The notes: a model not told the origin generated them from the letters alone. Counted from the stretch's first letter, positions 1 to 8,973 are shown. The stretch: 64,000 nucleotides of DNA from Streptomyces sp. V3I8 (GCF_030817535.1 NZ_JAUSZL010000002.1:3472001-3536000); one strand, 5' to 3'. Numbers and translations are program-made.

Positions 1-829
1 CGTGGGCCTCACCGGCGTACGCGACGACGTCGAGGGTGCTCATGACGAGACCCGCGCCGTTGCCGATGATGCCGACCTCGCCGTCGAGCTTGACGTAGTT
101 GAGGTTCTTCGCCTTGGCGGCGGCCTCCAGCGGGTTGGCCGCGTCCTTGTCCTCGAGCGCCGCGTGGTCCGCCTGGCGGAACTCGGCGTTCTCGTCCAGG
201 GAGACCTTGCCGTCCAGCGCCAGGACGTCACCGGAGGCGACCTTGGCGAGGGGGTTGACCTCCAGGAGGAGCGCGTCCTCGGCGACGAAGGTCTCCCACA
301 GGGTCACGAGGATCTCGGCGACCTTCTCGGCCACCTCGGCCGGGAACTTCGCCTGGGCCACGATCTCGCGGGCCTTCTCGATCGAAACGCCCTCGACGGC
401 GTCGACCGGGACCTTCGCGAGGGCCTCGGGGGTCTTCTCCGCGACCTCCTCGATGTCCATGCCGCCCTGTACGGACGCCATGGCGAGGAAGGTGCGGTTC
501 GTGCGGTCGAGGAGGTACGAGACGTAGTACTCCTCGAGGATCTCCGGAGCCGTCTCGGCGATCATCACCTTGTGGACCGTGTGGCCCTTGATGTCCATGC
601 CGAGGATGTCCGTCGCGCGGGCGACGGCCTCGTCCGGGGTGGCGGCCAGCTTCACGCCGCCGGCCTTGCCGCGGCCACCGACCTTGACCTGCGCCTTGAC
701 GACGGACTTGCCGCCAAGTCGCTCGGTCGCCGCGCGCGCTCCTTCAGGCGTGTCGATGACTTCACCGGCCAGCACCGGTACACCGTGCTTGGCGAAGAGG
801 TCCCTCGCCTGGTACTCGAACAGGTCCAC
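1..829 (-). CDS. sucC: Succinyl-CoA synthetase (ADP-forming) beta subunit, 3' part cut by window edge
   Basis: The beta subunit of the TCA-cycle enzyme that makes succinate and ATP from succinyl-CoA. The visible 276 residues begin [20 protein letters not shown], the classic SucC N-terminus, and continue through the ATP-grasp region ([12 protein letters not shown], the LLEVNPL motif and the GNGAG stretch near the cut end). The GTG start at 829 is chosen because MDLFEYQ is the universal family start. About 115 C-terminal residues and the partner sucD should lie beyond the left edge. Cytoplasmic. No other gene lies within 750 bp upstream; that space holds a Crp-like site and three hairpins. Confidence 0.95.
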   Translation of the reverse strand, partial: MDLFEYQARDLFAKHGVPVLAGEVIDTPEGARAATERLGGKSVVKAQVKVGGRGKAGGVKLAATPDEAVARATDILGMDIKGHTVHKVMIAETAPEILEEYYVSYLLDRTNRTFLAMASVQGGMDIEEVAEKTPEALAKVPVDAVEGVSIEKAREIVAQAKFPAEVAEKVAEILVTLWETFVAEDALLLEVNPLAKVASGDVLALDGKVSLDENAEFRQADHAALEDKDAANPLEAAAKAKNLNYVKLDGEVGIIGNGAGLVMSTLDVVAYAGEAH

Positions 830-1007
830 GCGCGTCCGTCCCTATCAGGTAATTCGCGGTTCGTTGTCTGCGTGGGCGTGCCGCGAGGGCAACGTGACTG
901 CGCGGTCACAAGGAGGGCGTGAGCACGGTGGCCGGCACGCGGCATGTCCGCCTCGCAGGTTATCCCCGCAGGCGGCGGGCCCGTAAATCGCAGATCACAC
1001 CTGGGCG

Positions 1008-1021
1008 GTGATTACGGTCAC
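1008..1021. promoter_or_regulatory. Candidate Crp-type operator upstream of sucC
   Basis: GTGATTACGGTCAC is a dyad (GTGA-N6-TCAC) that also fits the pattern I remember for Streptomyces Crp sites, GTG-N6-GNCAC. It sits about 180 bp upstream of the sucC start. A single 14-bp match has a sizeable chance of being random, so this is tentative. No clear sucC promoter could be read in 830-1007. Confidence 0.3.
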
Positions 1022-1139
1022 AGAATGCCAGGCGCAGGGCCTGTCCGGAGTTGTGATCCGGGCCGGGGAGCGGGGTGTGGTGCGTGCGATCGCAAGGCGC
1101 CGAAGGGTCCCCGTGGCGGAGCCACCAGGGCGTTGCCCT

Positions 1140-1246
1140 GAGGGCCTCACCAGGCTGGGGTTTGCCTGGTGAGGCCCTCGATCAGCCCCTGAGACCTGCC
1201 TCAGGGGCGTGGAACGGCCGGTCCTCACCCCAATGAGGACCGGCCG
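1140..1246. terminator. Three tandem perfect hairpins between the secreted-protein gene and sucC
   Basis: Three back-to-back perfect stems: 1140-1155 with 1164-1179 (16 bp, 8-nt loop), 1185-1193 with 1200-1208 (9 bp, 6-nt loop) and 1215-1227 with 1234-1246 (13 bp, 6-nt loop). None has a real U tract, which is usual for Streptomyces terminators. They lie downstream of the minus-strand gene ending at 1588 and upstream of sucC, so they would insulate sucC from read-through. The stack is heavier than one terminator needs. Confidence 0.7.
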
Positions 1247-1350
1247 CCCCGGCCGCAGGGTTCCCGGCCACACGGACCGAACGGCTTCCGGCCGTACGGG
1301 GCCTGCGCCCTGCGGAGTCCTGGAACGGGCGAGCCGGTCACGTCCCGGAT

Positions 1351-1404
1351 GCCACGGCCGCCACGGCCGCCACGGACGCCACGGACGCCACGGACGCCAC
1401 GGCC
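1351..1404. repeat. Six tandem 9-bp repeats (GCCACGGMC)
   Basis: Six consecutive copies of GCCACGGCC or GCCACGGAC (pattern C, C, A, A, A, C). The tract lies between the hairpin array and the end of the next gene and is followed at 1521-1553 by GGCGGGCT-type slippage repeats. It looks like a non-coding minisatellite. Nothing else could be supported in 1247-1587. Confidence 0.8.
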
Positions 1405-1587
1405 AGCCTCACGAGGAACGGCCGGATGTCACCGGGTGCGTCCGGCGCGCCACGTATGCCGCGAACGGGTTTCCGGCGGCCTCGCCGACCGAACGGATGG
1501 ACGGCGACGGTCGGACGGACGGGCTGGCGGGCGGGCTGGCGGGCTGGCGGGTGTTCACGCGGGCGGGCGGGAACATGACGGCAGGGT

Positions 1588-2469
1588 CTAGCCGGGGGAC
1601 GCCGGGATGTCCCGGTGCCGGTCCCGGGTCGCGGACGTGGCGGGGTCCGCGGCGATGGCGGGTACCGACGTCGGCCGGATTCCCTCGTTCGGCGTCACGG
1701 CCTGCGGGTCGCCGTGCCTCGGCGATCCGCCGTCGACCGCGCTGCGGTTCCGCAACGCGCCCGAGGGGTCACCGTCGGGAACCCGGTGCACGGGCGCCTG
1801 CGCGATCCGTGCGACCGCGGAGGTCTGCGTGTGCGTGTGCGCGTACGCGTGGTCGCGCACGGCGTCGCCGGCCGCCCCGGGACCGCCGGCGGACCGCGGC
1901 CCGAACACCACCGCCCCGCCCGCGCCACGTGACGGCTTCCCGGCCGGCCGGCTCCCGGCCTCCCGCGTCCCGCCCGGCTGCTTCCGGGCCGGCTGCTTCC
2001 GGGCCGTCCGCTCCCCGGCCGCTTGGTGCACAGCAGCCGCGCCGCCCGGCTGCTGCGGCTCCGCCGTACCGGCCGGCAGTGTCCGGGCGGGTACCTCGGG
2101 CAGTGCCGGTAGAGGCGGCAGCGTCGGCAGGACCGGCAGGACCGGCGGCGGGACGGGCTGTCCGGTGATCCCTGCGGCGATCTGATCCGCCAGATCACCG
2201 ACGGGCCGTACGACCTGTTCCGTCCGTTCCGTGACCGGCCGGACGACCTGTTCCGTGACCGGCCGGACGATGTCATGGACCCCGCCGGTCACGGGTGGGA
2301 TCACCACCGGAGCCGACGCGGCACCGTCCGCCGCATGGGACCGCTCCCCGCAGAGGAGTCCCAGCACGAACAACCCGCCCACCAGCAGCGCCAGTTGCAG
2401 CACACGCCGCCCTGCCGTCCCGCGCGTCACACGCGTGGCGGCACCGGGCGACGCGGCTGACAGGGCCAA
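1588..2469 (-). CDS. Secreted or membrane-anchored Pro/Ala-rich protein, function unknown
   Basis: A 293-residue protein. An N-terminal basic stretch is followed by a hydrophobic segment at about residues 23-40 (LQLALLVGGLFVLGLLCG) and an AxA-like cleavage site (SHAADG), so it is probably exported. The mature part repeats VVRPVTE/VVRPVGD and is then Pro-, Ala- and Gly-rich with no recognisable domain. The start is TTG at 2469, chosen because GGGAGG lies 8 nt upstream. A GTG 13 codons inside (MTRGTAGRR) is possible but lacks a ribosome binding site. Similar Pro-rich exported proteins are common in Streptomyces. No function can be assigned. Confidence 0.7.
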   Translation of the reverse strand: MALSAASPGAATRVTRGTAGRRVLQLALLVGGLFVLGLLCGERSHAADGAASAPVVIPPVTGGVHDIVRPVTEQVVRPVTERTEQVVRPVGDLADQIAAGITGQPVPPPVLPVLPTLPPLPALPEVPARTLPAGTAEPQQPGGAAAVHQAAGERTARKQPARKQPGGTREAGSRPAGKPSRGAGGAVVFGPRSAGGPGAAGDAVRDHAYAHTHTQTSAVARIAQAPVHRVPDGDPSGALRNRSAVDGGSPRHGDPQAVTPNEGIRPTSVPAIAADPATSATRDRHRDIPASPG

Positions 2470-2658
2470 GGCGGGGAACCTCCCGTACGGAGGGGCGGGA
2501 CAGAGCGGGACAGAGCAGGACGGGGCGGAGAGGAGCGAAAGGGGGCGCGGCCATGACGCTGCACGCCCCGAGAGCCCGCCGATCCTCGCACGGGACTCCC
2601 GAGGTCGCGCAAGCCCCCTGTTACCGATGGATACGCATGTCCGCTTTTTCCATCGCCG

Positions 2659-3915
2659 CTACCGCCCGGGGCTCCCCGCGTCCGCGTCCGGTATCGGCAG
2701 GGGGCGCTTCTCGATCGCCGCCGCCATGACCTCCGGGAAGAGGTCGGGCGTACAGGCGAACGCCGGTGCGCCCAGCCCCGCGAGGGCCGCCGCATGCTCC
2801 CGGTCGTACGCGGGAGTCCCCTCGTCGGACAGCGCCAGCAGCGTCACGAACTGCACCCCCGACGCCTTCATCGCCGCGACCCGCTTCAGCATCTCGTTGC
2901 GGATGCCTCCTTCGTAGAGGTCGCTGATGAGCACGACCACGGTGTCGGCGGGGCGTGTGATCTGCGATTGGCAGTACGCGAGCGCCCTGTTGATGTCGGT
3001 GCCGCCGCCGAGCTGCGTACCGAAGAGGACGTCGACCGGGTCGTCGAGCTGGTCGGTGAGGTCCACGACGGCCGTGTCGAAGACGACGAGGCGCGTGTCG
3101 ATCGACCGCATCGAGGCCAGGACCGCGCCGAACACCGACGCGTACACGACCGACGCCGCCATCGAGCCCGACTGGTCGATGCAGAGGACGACCTCCTTCT
3201 TCACGGACTGCGAGGCACGTCCGTAACCGATGAGCCGCTCCGGCACGATCGTGCGGTATTCCGGCAGGTAGTGCTTGAGGTTGGCCGCGATGGTGCGGTT
3301 CCAGTCGATGTCGTGGTGGCGCGGCCGGCTGATCCGCGCGCTGCGGTCCAGGGCTCCCGTGAGGGTCGCCCGGGTGCGGGTCGCGAGCCGCTTCTCCAGG
3401 TCGTCGACCACCTTGCGCACGACGGCCCGCGCCGTCTCCTTGGTCGTCTCGGGCATGGCCTTGTTCAGCGACAGCAGGGTGCCGACGAGGTGGACGTCGG
3501 CCTCCACGGCCTCCAGCATCTCCGGTTCGAGCAGCAGGGCGGACAGGCCCAGGCGGTCGATGGCGTCCCGCTGCATGACCTGGACGACGGAGGACGGGAA
3601 GTAGGTCCGGATGTCGCCCAGCCACCGGGCGACCGACGGGGCGGACGCGCCGAGCCCGGCCGAACGGTCCTGCCCCGCCCGCGCCCTGCCGCCCTGCCCC
3701 CTGCCGTACAGCGAGTCGAGCGCCCCGTCCATCGCGGCGTCCCGCCCGGTGAGCGTGCGGCCGGTGCCGTCCGCGTCCTCCCCGCCGAGCACGAGCCGCC
3801 AGCGCCGCAGCCGCTCGTCGGCGGCATCCCCCGCGCCGGCCCCCTCACCGGCACCGCCCTGATCGGCCGTCCCCGTATGCACGGCGGCCCCCGTGTCCAC
3901 TGCGCCGGTACTCAT
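2659..3915 (-). CDS. VWA domain protein, CoxE/YehP-like partner of MoxR ATPase
   Basis: A 418-residue protein with a C-terminal von Willebrand A domain. The MIDAS reads DQSGSMAAS near residue 244 (DxSxS complete), followed by the TDINRAL Thr and the ISDLYEGG Asp region, so metal binding should be intact. Residues 1-60 are Gly/Ala-rich linker and 60-230 are helical (IRTYFPSSVVQVMQRDAI). No signal peptide, so cytoplasmic. The ATG at 3915 overlaps the upstream stop in an ATGA, implying translational coupling. Last gene of the MoxR-DUF5682-VWA operon. By family knowledge, MoxR ATPases act with VWA proteins as chaperone-like pairs; the client here is unknown. Resembles E. coli YehP in architecture and context. 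Confidence 0.88.
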   Translation of the reverse strand: MSTGAVDTGAAVHTGTADQGGAGEGAGAGDAADERLRRWRLVLGGEDADGTGRTLTGRDAAMDGALDSLYGRGQGGRARAGQDRSAGLGASAPSVARWLGDIRTYFPSSVVQVMQRDAIDRLGLSALLLEPEMLEAVEADVHLVGTLLSLNKAMPETTKETARAVVRKVVDDLEKRLATRTRATLTGALDRSARISRPRHHDIDWNRTIAANLKHYLPEYRTIVPERLIGYGRASQSVKKEVVLCIDQSGSMAASVVYASVFGAVLASMRSIDTRLVVFDTAVVDLTDQLDDPVDVLFGTQLGGGTDINRALAYCQSQITRPADTVVVLISDLYEGGIRNEMLKRVAAMKASGVQFVTLLALSDEGTPAYDREHAAALAGLGAPAFACTPDLFPEVMAAAIEKRPLPIPDADAGSPGR

Positions 3916-6332
3916 CGGCTCGCCCCCACGAGGTCGTTGTCGGTCCGGTCCGCGTCGTCCAGCCCCAGCAGCAGGCGCAGCACCGGCAGGACGGCGTCGG
4001 CGCGGTCGGTGTCGAGACCGGACGCGAAGCCGGGACCGCCCGCGACGGTGGCCGCGGCGTCCCCGCGTGGTCCGGGTCCGCGCCGGACCAGTTCGCCGAG
4101 GGTGCGGCGCACCCCGGGCTCGTACGCGCAGAAGGTGCGGCGCAGCAGCGGCAGTACGTCGGTGAACGCGTCCCGGGGCACGCCGGTCAGCCAGGAGTCG
4201 ACCAGCGCGAGCAGCCGTTCGTCGTGCACGAGCAGCATGCCGCCGCCGGATCCCCCGCCGACGAACCCCTCGATCCACGCCGCCGCGTCGCCGGGTGTGG
4301 TTCCGGGCGACAGGACGAGCCCCATGAGCCGGGCCGCCTCGTCCTGCTCCAGTGCCCCGTCGTCAAGGAGCAGCCGGACGGCCCGCCCCCGGACGACGCC
4401 CGGGACGGTGTCCCGTCCGCCGAGCGTGCCCAGCACGGAATGCCACCGGCCGCGTATGCCGGTGCGGGAGCCGTCCTCGCCGCCTTCCGCCAGCAGGCCC
4501 ACCGCGCCGTGCACGGCGTCGACGTGCCCGCGCATCTCCTCGGCGGCCTCCGCGTCGAGCGCGGCGCACGCCGGGGGCAGCCCGACGAAGATGCGCTCGG
4601 CGAGGCCCGCGGCGACCTTGGCCAGGGCGTGCGTCCCCGTGCCCCGTACGTCGCCGTAGCGCAGGGAGCGGACGAGGGCGGGCAGTGCCTGGGCGAGGTG
4701 GCCCACGTCGGTGTCCAGGGCGGCGCGGTCGGCGAGGATCCGCATCACCACGGGGAGGGCTTCCGGGAGTTCGGCGAGGAGGCAGCGTTCGGCGAGGCCC
4801 GTGACGTCGGCCAGGGAACTCGCGCCGACGGCGTCCGACTCGGCCTTCGCGGTCGCGGCGGCGAGCACGGTCGTGCCCCACACCCCGGCCTCGGCGACCC
4901 GCACCGCGAGCTCCGGCTCCCAGCGCAGCCGCCAGGTCTCGCGGAACGTACCGGTGCTGCCGCGGGACACGACCGGTTCCCCCCACGCGATGCCGAGGAG
5001 GCGCAGCCGGTGCAGGAGCCGGCTGCGGGCGCCGTCGGTCTCCTTGCGCAGGTCCAGCTCCAGCTCCCGCTCCGAGGCCTCCGGCTTGAGCCGCAGCCGT
5101 CGCTGGATCCGGGTGAGGTCGCGCTGCAGGGGCACCGCGGGCGCCGCCTCGGGCACCTCGCCCAGGACGTCGCCGACGACCAGCCGGTCGTGCACGAGGG
5201 CGAGCGGGACGTCCGAGCCCTCGCACATCACGGCCCGTACGGCGTCGGTGGTCTCGGTGAGGCCGGGCAGCGGCCGGCCGCGCATCGCCGCGAGCGTGTC
5301 GGCGAGCCGCACCGCCTCGATGACGTGCGCGGACGAGACGAGGCGGTCCTCGTCCCGCAGCAGCCCGGCCACCTTGGTCATCCAGCGCTCGACGGGCCGG
5401 TCCGCCACGGCGAACAGGTGCCCGTACCAGCCGGGCGAGTCGATGCCCGCCCCGTATCCGCTGAAGCGGGAGAGCCGCCGGTGGGTCCAGGGCACCCAGG
5501 TCATGTCGGTCTTCACCCTGGGCAGTCCCTTGAGCAGGGCGCGGTCGGCGGCGACGGTGGTGCGCCGCCGCAGCGCGGGCACGTGCCAGGCGCCGCACAC
5601 CACGGCCACGTCGTCCGCGAACTCCCGCTGCGCCGCCCGCACCTGCAGGCGCATGTGGGCCTCGCGCACGAGGTCCCGGTCGTGTCCCCCCGCCCCGTAG
5701 ACCTCCCGCAGCGCCTCCATGGCCTCGCCGAGCGCCTCGAACGGGGCGAACGCGTCCCCTCCGTGGGTCCCCCGGTGTTCGACGACGTCCTCCCACCACC
5801 GCTCGGGGTCGTCGTACCCGGCCGTCTCGGCGAGCACGGCGAGCGGGTCGATCCGTACGGCCTCGGCGGGGGCGGGGCCGGGAGCGTCCGGCTCTTCCGC
5901 GTCCTCCCGCGCCCCCTCCTTCTCGTCCTGCTTCCCGTTCTCCTCTTCCCCACGGCCCCAGGCGAGGGTGTGCGTGGCGGGGAGGTCGATGAAACGGGCC
6001 GGCACCTCGTGCTCCAGGGCCCAGCGGATGGCCACCCACTCCGGTGAGAACTCGGCGAACGGCCAGAACGCCGACCGTCCCGGCTCGTCCACGACGTGCG
6101 CGAGGAGCGCGACGGGCGGCCGCATGTCCTCCTCGGCGGCCAGCGCGATCAGCGCGTCGGCCTCCGGCGGGCCTTCGAGGAGCACCACGCGCGGGCGCGC
6201 CGCGTCGAGCGCCGCCCGCACGGCCCGCGCCGAGCCCGGCCCGTGGTGGCGCACCCCGAGCAGCAGGGGCCCGGGCGCCCGGCGGGACCCACCCATCGCC
6301 ACATCCCCGCTCTCCGTGTCGTCCTCGTTCAC
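3912..6332 (-). CDS. DUF5682 family protein of the MoxR/VWA module
   Basis: An 806-residue cytoplasmic protein between the MoxR and VWA genes, overlapping both by 4 bp (GTGA and ATGA). The start is GTG at 6332, preceded by a strong GGGAGGTG. The N-terminal part carries GVRHHGPGS (about residues 23-31) followed by VVLLEGPPEAD, and a second motif VVCGAWHVPAL near residue 241. The spacing recalls the GxxH...E...GAGHxxGI signature of TraB/TIKI/Ere-like proteins (my inference). The remaining 500 residues are helical without recognised motifs. Equivalent to E. coli yehM in neighbourhood, from memory. Activity is not known to me. Confidence 0.85.
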   Translation of the reverse strand: MNEDDTESGDVAMGGSRRAPGPLLLGVRHHGPGSARAVRAALDAARPRVVLLEGPPEADALIALAAEEDMRPPVALLAHVVDEPGRSAFWPFAEFSPEWVAIRWALEHEVPARFIDLPATHTLAWGRGEEENGKQDEKEGAREDAEEPDAPGPAPAEAVRIDPLAVLAETAGYDDPERWWEDVVEHRGTHGGDAFAPFEALGEAMEALREVYGAGGHDRDLVREAHMRLQVRAAQREFADDVAVVCGAWHVPALRRRTTVAADRALLKGLPRVKTDMTWVPWTHRRLSRFSGYGAGIDSPGWYGHLFAVADRPVERWMTKVAGLLRDEDRLVSSAHVIEAVRLADTLAAMRGRPLPGLTETTDAVRAVMCEGSDVPLALVHDRLVVGDVLGEVPEAAPAVPLQRDLTRIQRRLRLKPEASERELELDLRKETDGARSRLLHRLRLLGIAWGEPVVSRGSTGTFRETWRLRWEPELAVRVAEAGVWGTTVLAAATAKAESDAVGASSLADVTGLAERCLLAELPEALPVVMRILADRAALDTDVGHLAQALPALVRSLRYGDVRGTGTHALAKVAAGLAERIFVGLPPACAALDAEAAEEMRGHVDAVHGAVGLLAEGGEDGSRTGIRGRWHSVLGTLGGRDTVPGVVRGRAVRLLLDDGALEQDEAARLMGLVLSPGTTPGDAAAWIEGFVGGGSGGGMLLVHDERLLALVDSWLTGVPRDAFTDVLPLLRRTFCAYEPGVRRTLGELVRRGPGPRGDAAATVAGGPGFASGLDTDRADAVLPVLRLLLGLDDADRTDNDLVGASR

Positions 6333-7486
6333 GCGCTCACCTCCCTGCACGCCCGGTAGAAGTCCTTCCAGCCGTCGCGCTCGCGGACGACCGCCTCCAG
6401 GTACTCCTGCCAGATGACCCGGTCGGCCGCCGGGTCGCGGACGACGGCACCGAGGATGCCCGCGGCCATGTCGCCCGCGCGCAGGACGCCGTCCCCGAAG
6501 TGCGCGGCCAGGGCGAGGCCGCTGGTGACGACGGAGATCGCCTCCGCGGTGGACAGCGTGCCGCTGGGCGACTTGAGCTTCGTACGCCCGTCGGTGGTGA
6601 CGCCGTCGCGCAGCTCGCGGAAGACGGTGACGACGCGGCGGATCTCCTCGATGCCCTCGGGCACGGCGGGCAGGTCCAGGGAGCGGCCGATCTGGTCGAC
6701 CCGGCGCGAGACGATCTCCACCTCGGCGTCGGCGCTCGCGGGCAGCGGCAGGACCACCGTGTTGAAGCGGCGGCGCAGGGCGCTGGAGAGGTCGTTCACC
6801 CCGCGGTCTCGGTCGTTGGCCGTCGCGATGAGGTTGAAGCCCCGCACGGCCTGCACCTCCGAGCCCAGCTCCGGTATGGGCAGGGTCTTCTCCGACAGGA
6901 TCGTGATCAGCGTGTCCTGCACGTCGGCGGGGATACGGGTCAGTTCCTCGACGCGGGCGGTCATGCCCTCGGCCATCGCCCGCATCACCGGGCTGGGCAC
7001 CAGCGCGTCCCGGCTCGGGCCGTGCGCGAGCAGCTGCGCGTAGTTCCAGCCGTACCGGATCGCCTCCTCCGGTGTGCCGGCCGTGCCCTGCACGAGGAGG
7101 GTGGAGTCCCCGCTGACCGCCGCGGCCAGGTGCTCGGACACCCAGGTCTTCGCCGTGCCGGGGACGCCGAGCAGGAGCAGGGCCCGGTCGGTGGCGAGCG
7201 TGGTGACGGCCACCTCGACGATGCGGCGCGGGCCCACGTACTTCGGCGTGATCACCGTGCCGTCCGGGAGCGTGCCGCCCAGCAGGTACGTCGCCACGGC
7301 CCACGGTGACATCCGCCAGCGGGCGGGCCGCGGCCGGTCGTCCTGGGCGGCCAGCGCGGCGAGCTCGGCGGCGAACGCGTCCTCGGCGTGCGGCCGCAGC
7401 TCCTCGCCCCTGTCCGGCACGGACGGGACCGAGGGCGTGAGCACGCCTTCGGACTGGTGGTGGTTCGGGTCGACGGACACGGACAT
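6329..7486 (-). CDS. MoxR-family AAA+ ATPase
   Basis: A 385-residue AAA+ ATPase. The Walker A motif GVPGTAKT is near residue 105; the Walker B-like strand with acidic residues reads RVEELTRIP; sensor-1 Asn is in LIATANDRDRG; arginine finger residues are in SALRRRFN. Family knowledge: MoxR proteins remodel or activate partner proteins with VWA proteins. ATG at 7486 is used (AAGGGGGA ribosome binding site upstream) rather than an upstream in-frame ATG that would fall across the divergent promoter. First gene of the minus-strand operon MoxR-DUF5682-VWA, with a predicted 5' UTR of about 36 nt from the PafBC-like promoter. Confidence 0.93.
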   Translation of the reverse strand: MSVSVDPNHHQSEGVLTPSVPSVPDRGEELRPHAEDAFAAELAALAAQDDRPRPARWRMSPWAVATYLLGGTLPDGTVITPKYVGPRRIVEVAVTTLATDRALLLLGVPGTAKTWVSEHLAAAVSGDSTLLVQGTAGTPEEAIRYGWNYAQLLAHGPSRDALVPSPVMRAMAEGMTARVEELTRIPADVQDTLITILSEKTLPIPELGSEVQAVRGFNLIATANDRDRGVNDLSSALRRRFNTVVLPLPASADAEVEIVSRRVDQIGRSLDLPAVPEGIEEIRRVVTVFRELRDGVTTDGRTKLKSPSGTLSTAEAISVVTSGLALAAHFGDGVLRAGDMAAGILGAVVRDPAADRVIWQEYLEAVVRERDGWKDFYRACREVSA

Positions 7487-7529
7487 GGAGCGGTCCCCCT
7501 TGCGGCTCGGCCGGTTCGGATCTGGTTCC

Positions 7530-7613
7530 ACCGTGCACCACGCCACTGACAATCGGCCCTGACCTGCACAAACGCTCCCGTCGCAGGCGATTGTCAGTGG
7601 CGGGACCTACCTT
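7530..7613. promoter_or_regulatory. Divergent PafBC-type (RecA-NDp-like) DNA-damage promoter pair
   Basis: A perfect 15-bp inverted repeat at 7541-7555 and 7588-7602 (CGATTGTCAGTGGCG facing outward). Plus strand: TTGTCAGTG (7591-7599), exactly 8 nt, then TACCTT (7608-7613). This fits the LexA-independent damage promoter consensus I recall, TTGTCRGTG-N8-TAnnnT. Minus strand: the same TTGTCAGTG (7552-7544), 8 nt, then CACGGT, one mismatch. The plus -10 ends 7 nt before the ATG at 7621, predicting a leaderless mRNA. Each arm serves one operon of the module, so both halves should be co-induced. Confidence 0.75.
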
Positions 7614-7620
7614 CGGACAC

Positions 7621-8973
7621 ATGACTGAGCAGGGGGTGCGCTGGACCGCGGAGCAGGTGCTGGCACTGGCGCCTGACACCGCGTCACGCAAGGCGGGCAG
7701 CAAGCTCGGCGCGGCCGGACCGTGGTCCGAGGCGGGCAGTTCCGACGAGGGGACGGTGTGGGGCCTGTGCAGGGGAAGCGGCAGCAAGCCGTACCGGACG
7801 GTGATCGACGTCGCGGACTCCACCGGGCCCGCGTACAAGTGCAGTTGCCCGAGCCGCAAGTTCCCGTGCAAGCACGCGCTGGGGCTGCTGCTGCTCTGGG
7901 CCGGCGAGGACGGCTCGGTGCCGCGGGGGCAGGCGCCGGACTGGGCGGAGGAGTGGACCGAGGGCCGTCGCAAACGCGCGGACGACAAACGTGCGGCGGA
8001 CGCGGCCGGTTCCCCGTCCCCGGGTGATCCGGAGGCGGCGCGCCGCAGGGCGGAGCGGCGGGCCGAGTGGATCACGGCGGGGGCGACGGAGCTGGAGCAG
8101 CGCCTGGCGGATCTGCTGCGCAGCGGCCTGGCCTCGGCGGAGCAGGCGGGGTACGGGCTGTGGGAGGAGACGGCGGCCCGCATGGTGGACGCGCAGGCGC
8201 CCGGTCTCGCCGCGCGGGTGCGGGAGTTGGGGGCGATACCGTCGTCCGGTCCCGGCTGGCCGGTGCGGCTGCTGGAGGAGTGCGCGCTGCTTCATCTCCT
8301 CGACCAGGGGTGGCTGCGCCGTGAGGGGCTGCCGGACGGTCTGGCCGCGACGGTCCGTTCCCGGATCGGGCTGCCCGCCTCGGCGGACGGTCCGCCGGTG
8401 CGCGACCAGTGGCTGGTCCTGGCCCAGTACGACACCGCGGACAGCCGCCTCACGACCCGCCGGGTCTGGTTGTACGGGGCCGGGTCGGGGCGCACGGTCC
8501 TGCTCCTCTCCTACGGGGCTGCCGGGCGTGCGCCGGAGCTGGCGCTGCCGGTCGGACTGGCGCTCGACGCGGAGGTGTCGGCGTATCCGGGTGCGGGGCA
8601 GGCGCGGGCGGCACTGGGCGAGCGGTTCGCGCCCGCGGCGCCCACGGAGTTCCGGCCGCCCGGGGTGGACGTGGCGCGGGCGGTGGCCGAGTACGGCGAG
8701 GCGCTGCGGGACGACCCGTGGCTGGAGTCCCGGCCGGTGACGCTCGGCCGGGTGGTGCCGGTCCCGGACGGCGAAGGCTGGCAGCTGGCGGACGCCGACG
8801 GGGAGCTGGCCCTGCCCCTCACCCCGGCCGCCGGGTCCCGTGCCGGCCTGTGGCGCCTGATCGCGCTCTCGGGCGGCGCGCCGGTGACGGTCTTCGGCGA
8901 GTGCGGCCACCTCGGTTTCTCCCCGCTGACGGCCTGGCCGCAGGGCCCGGGCGAGGCGGTGACCCTGTGCTGA
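7621..8973 (+). CDS. SWIM zinc-finger domain protein (YehQ-like)
   Basis: A 450-residue protein. The SWIM zinc finger is at residues 75-86 (CSCPSRKFPCKH, the CxCxnCxH pattern), followed by a helix ALGLLLLWAG. The rest is a long mixed alpha/beta region with no catalytic motif. SWIM fingers bind DNA or protein. The start at 7621 has no Shine-Dalgarno but sits where the divergent promoter would begin transcription, so a leaderless mRNA is likely. Pairs with the DUF5691 gene downstream (76-bp gap) and diverges from the MoxR operon. The E. coli yehLMPQ locus has the same partner types. Confidence 0.9.
   Translation: MTEQGVRWTAEQVLALAPDTASRKAGSKLGAAGPWSEAGSSDEGTVWGLCRGSGSKPYRTVIDVADSTGPAYKCSCPSRKFPCKHALGLLLLWAGEDGSVPRGQAPDWAEEWTEGRRKRADDKRAADAAGSPSPGDPEAARRRAERRAEWITAGATELEQRLADLLRSGLASAEQAGYGLWEETAARMVDAQAPGLAARVRELGAIPSSGPGWPVRLLEECALLHLLDQGWLRREGLPDGLAATVRSRIGLPASADGPPVRDQWLVLAQYDTADSRLTTRRVWLYGAGSGRTVLLLSYGAAGRAPELALPVGLALDAEVSAYPGAGQARAALGERFAPAAPTEFRPPGVDVARAVAEYGEALRDDPWLESRPVTLGRVVPVPDGEGWQLADADGELALPLTPAAGSRAGLWRLIALSGGAPVTVFGECGHLGFSPLTAWPQGPGEAVTLC

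Noticed and set aside
1209..2168. Plus-strand 319-codon frame opposite the secreted protein
   Set aside because: It runs through the hairpin and 9-bp repeat tract and is antisense to a gene with an export signal and ribosome binding site.
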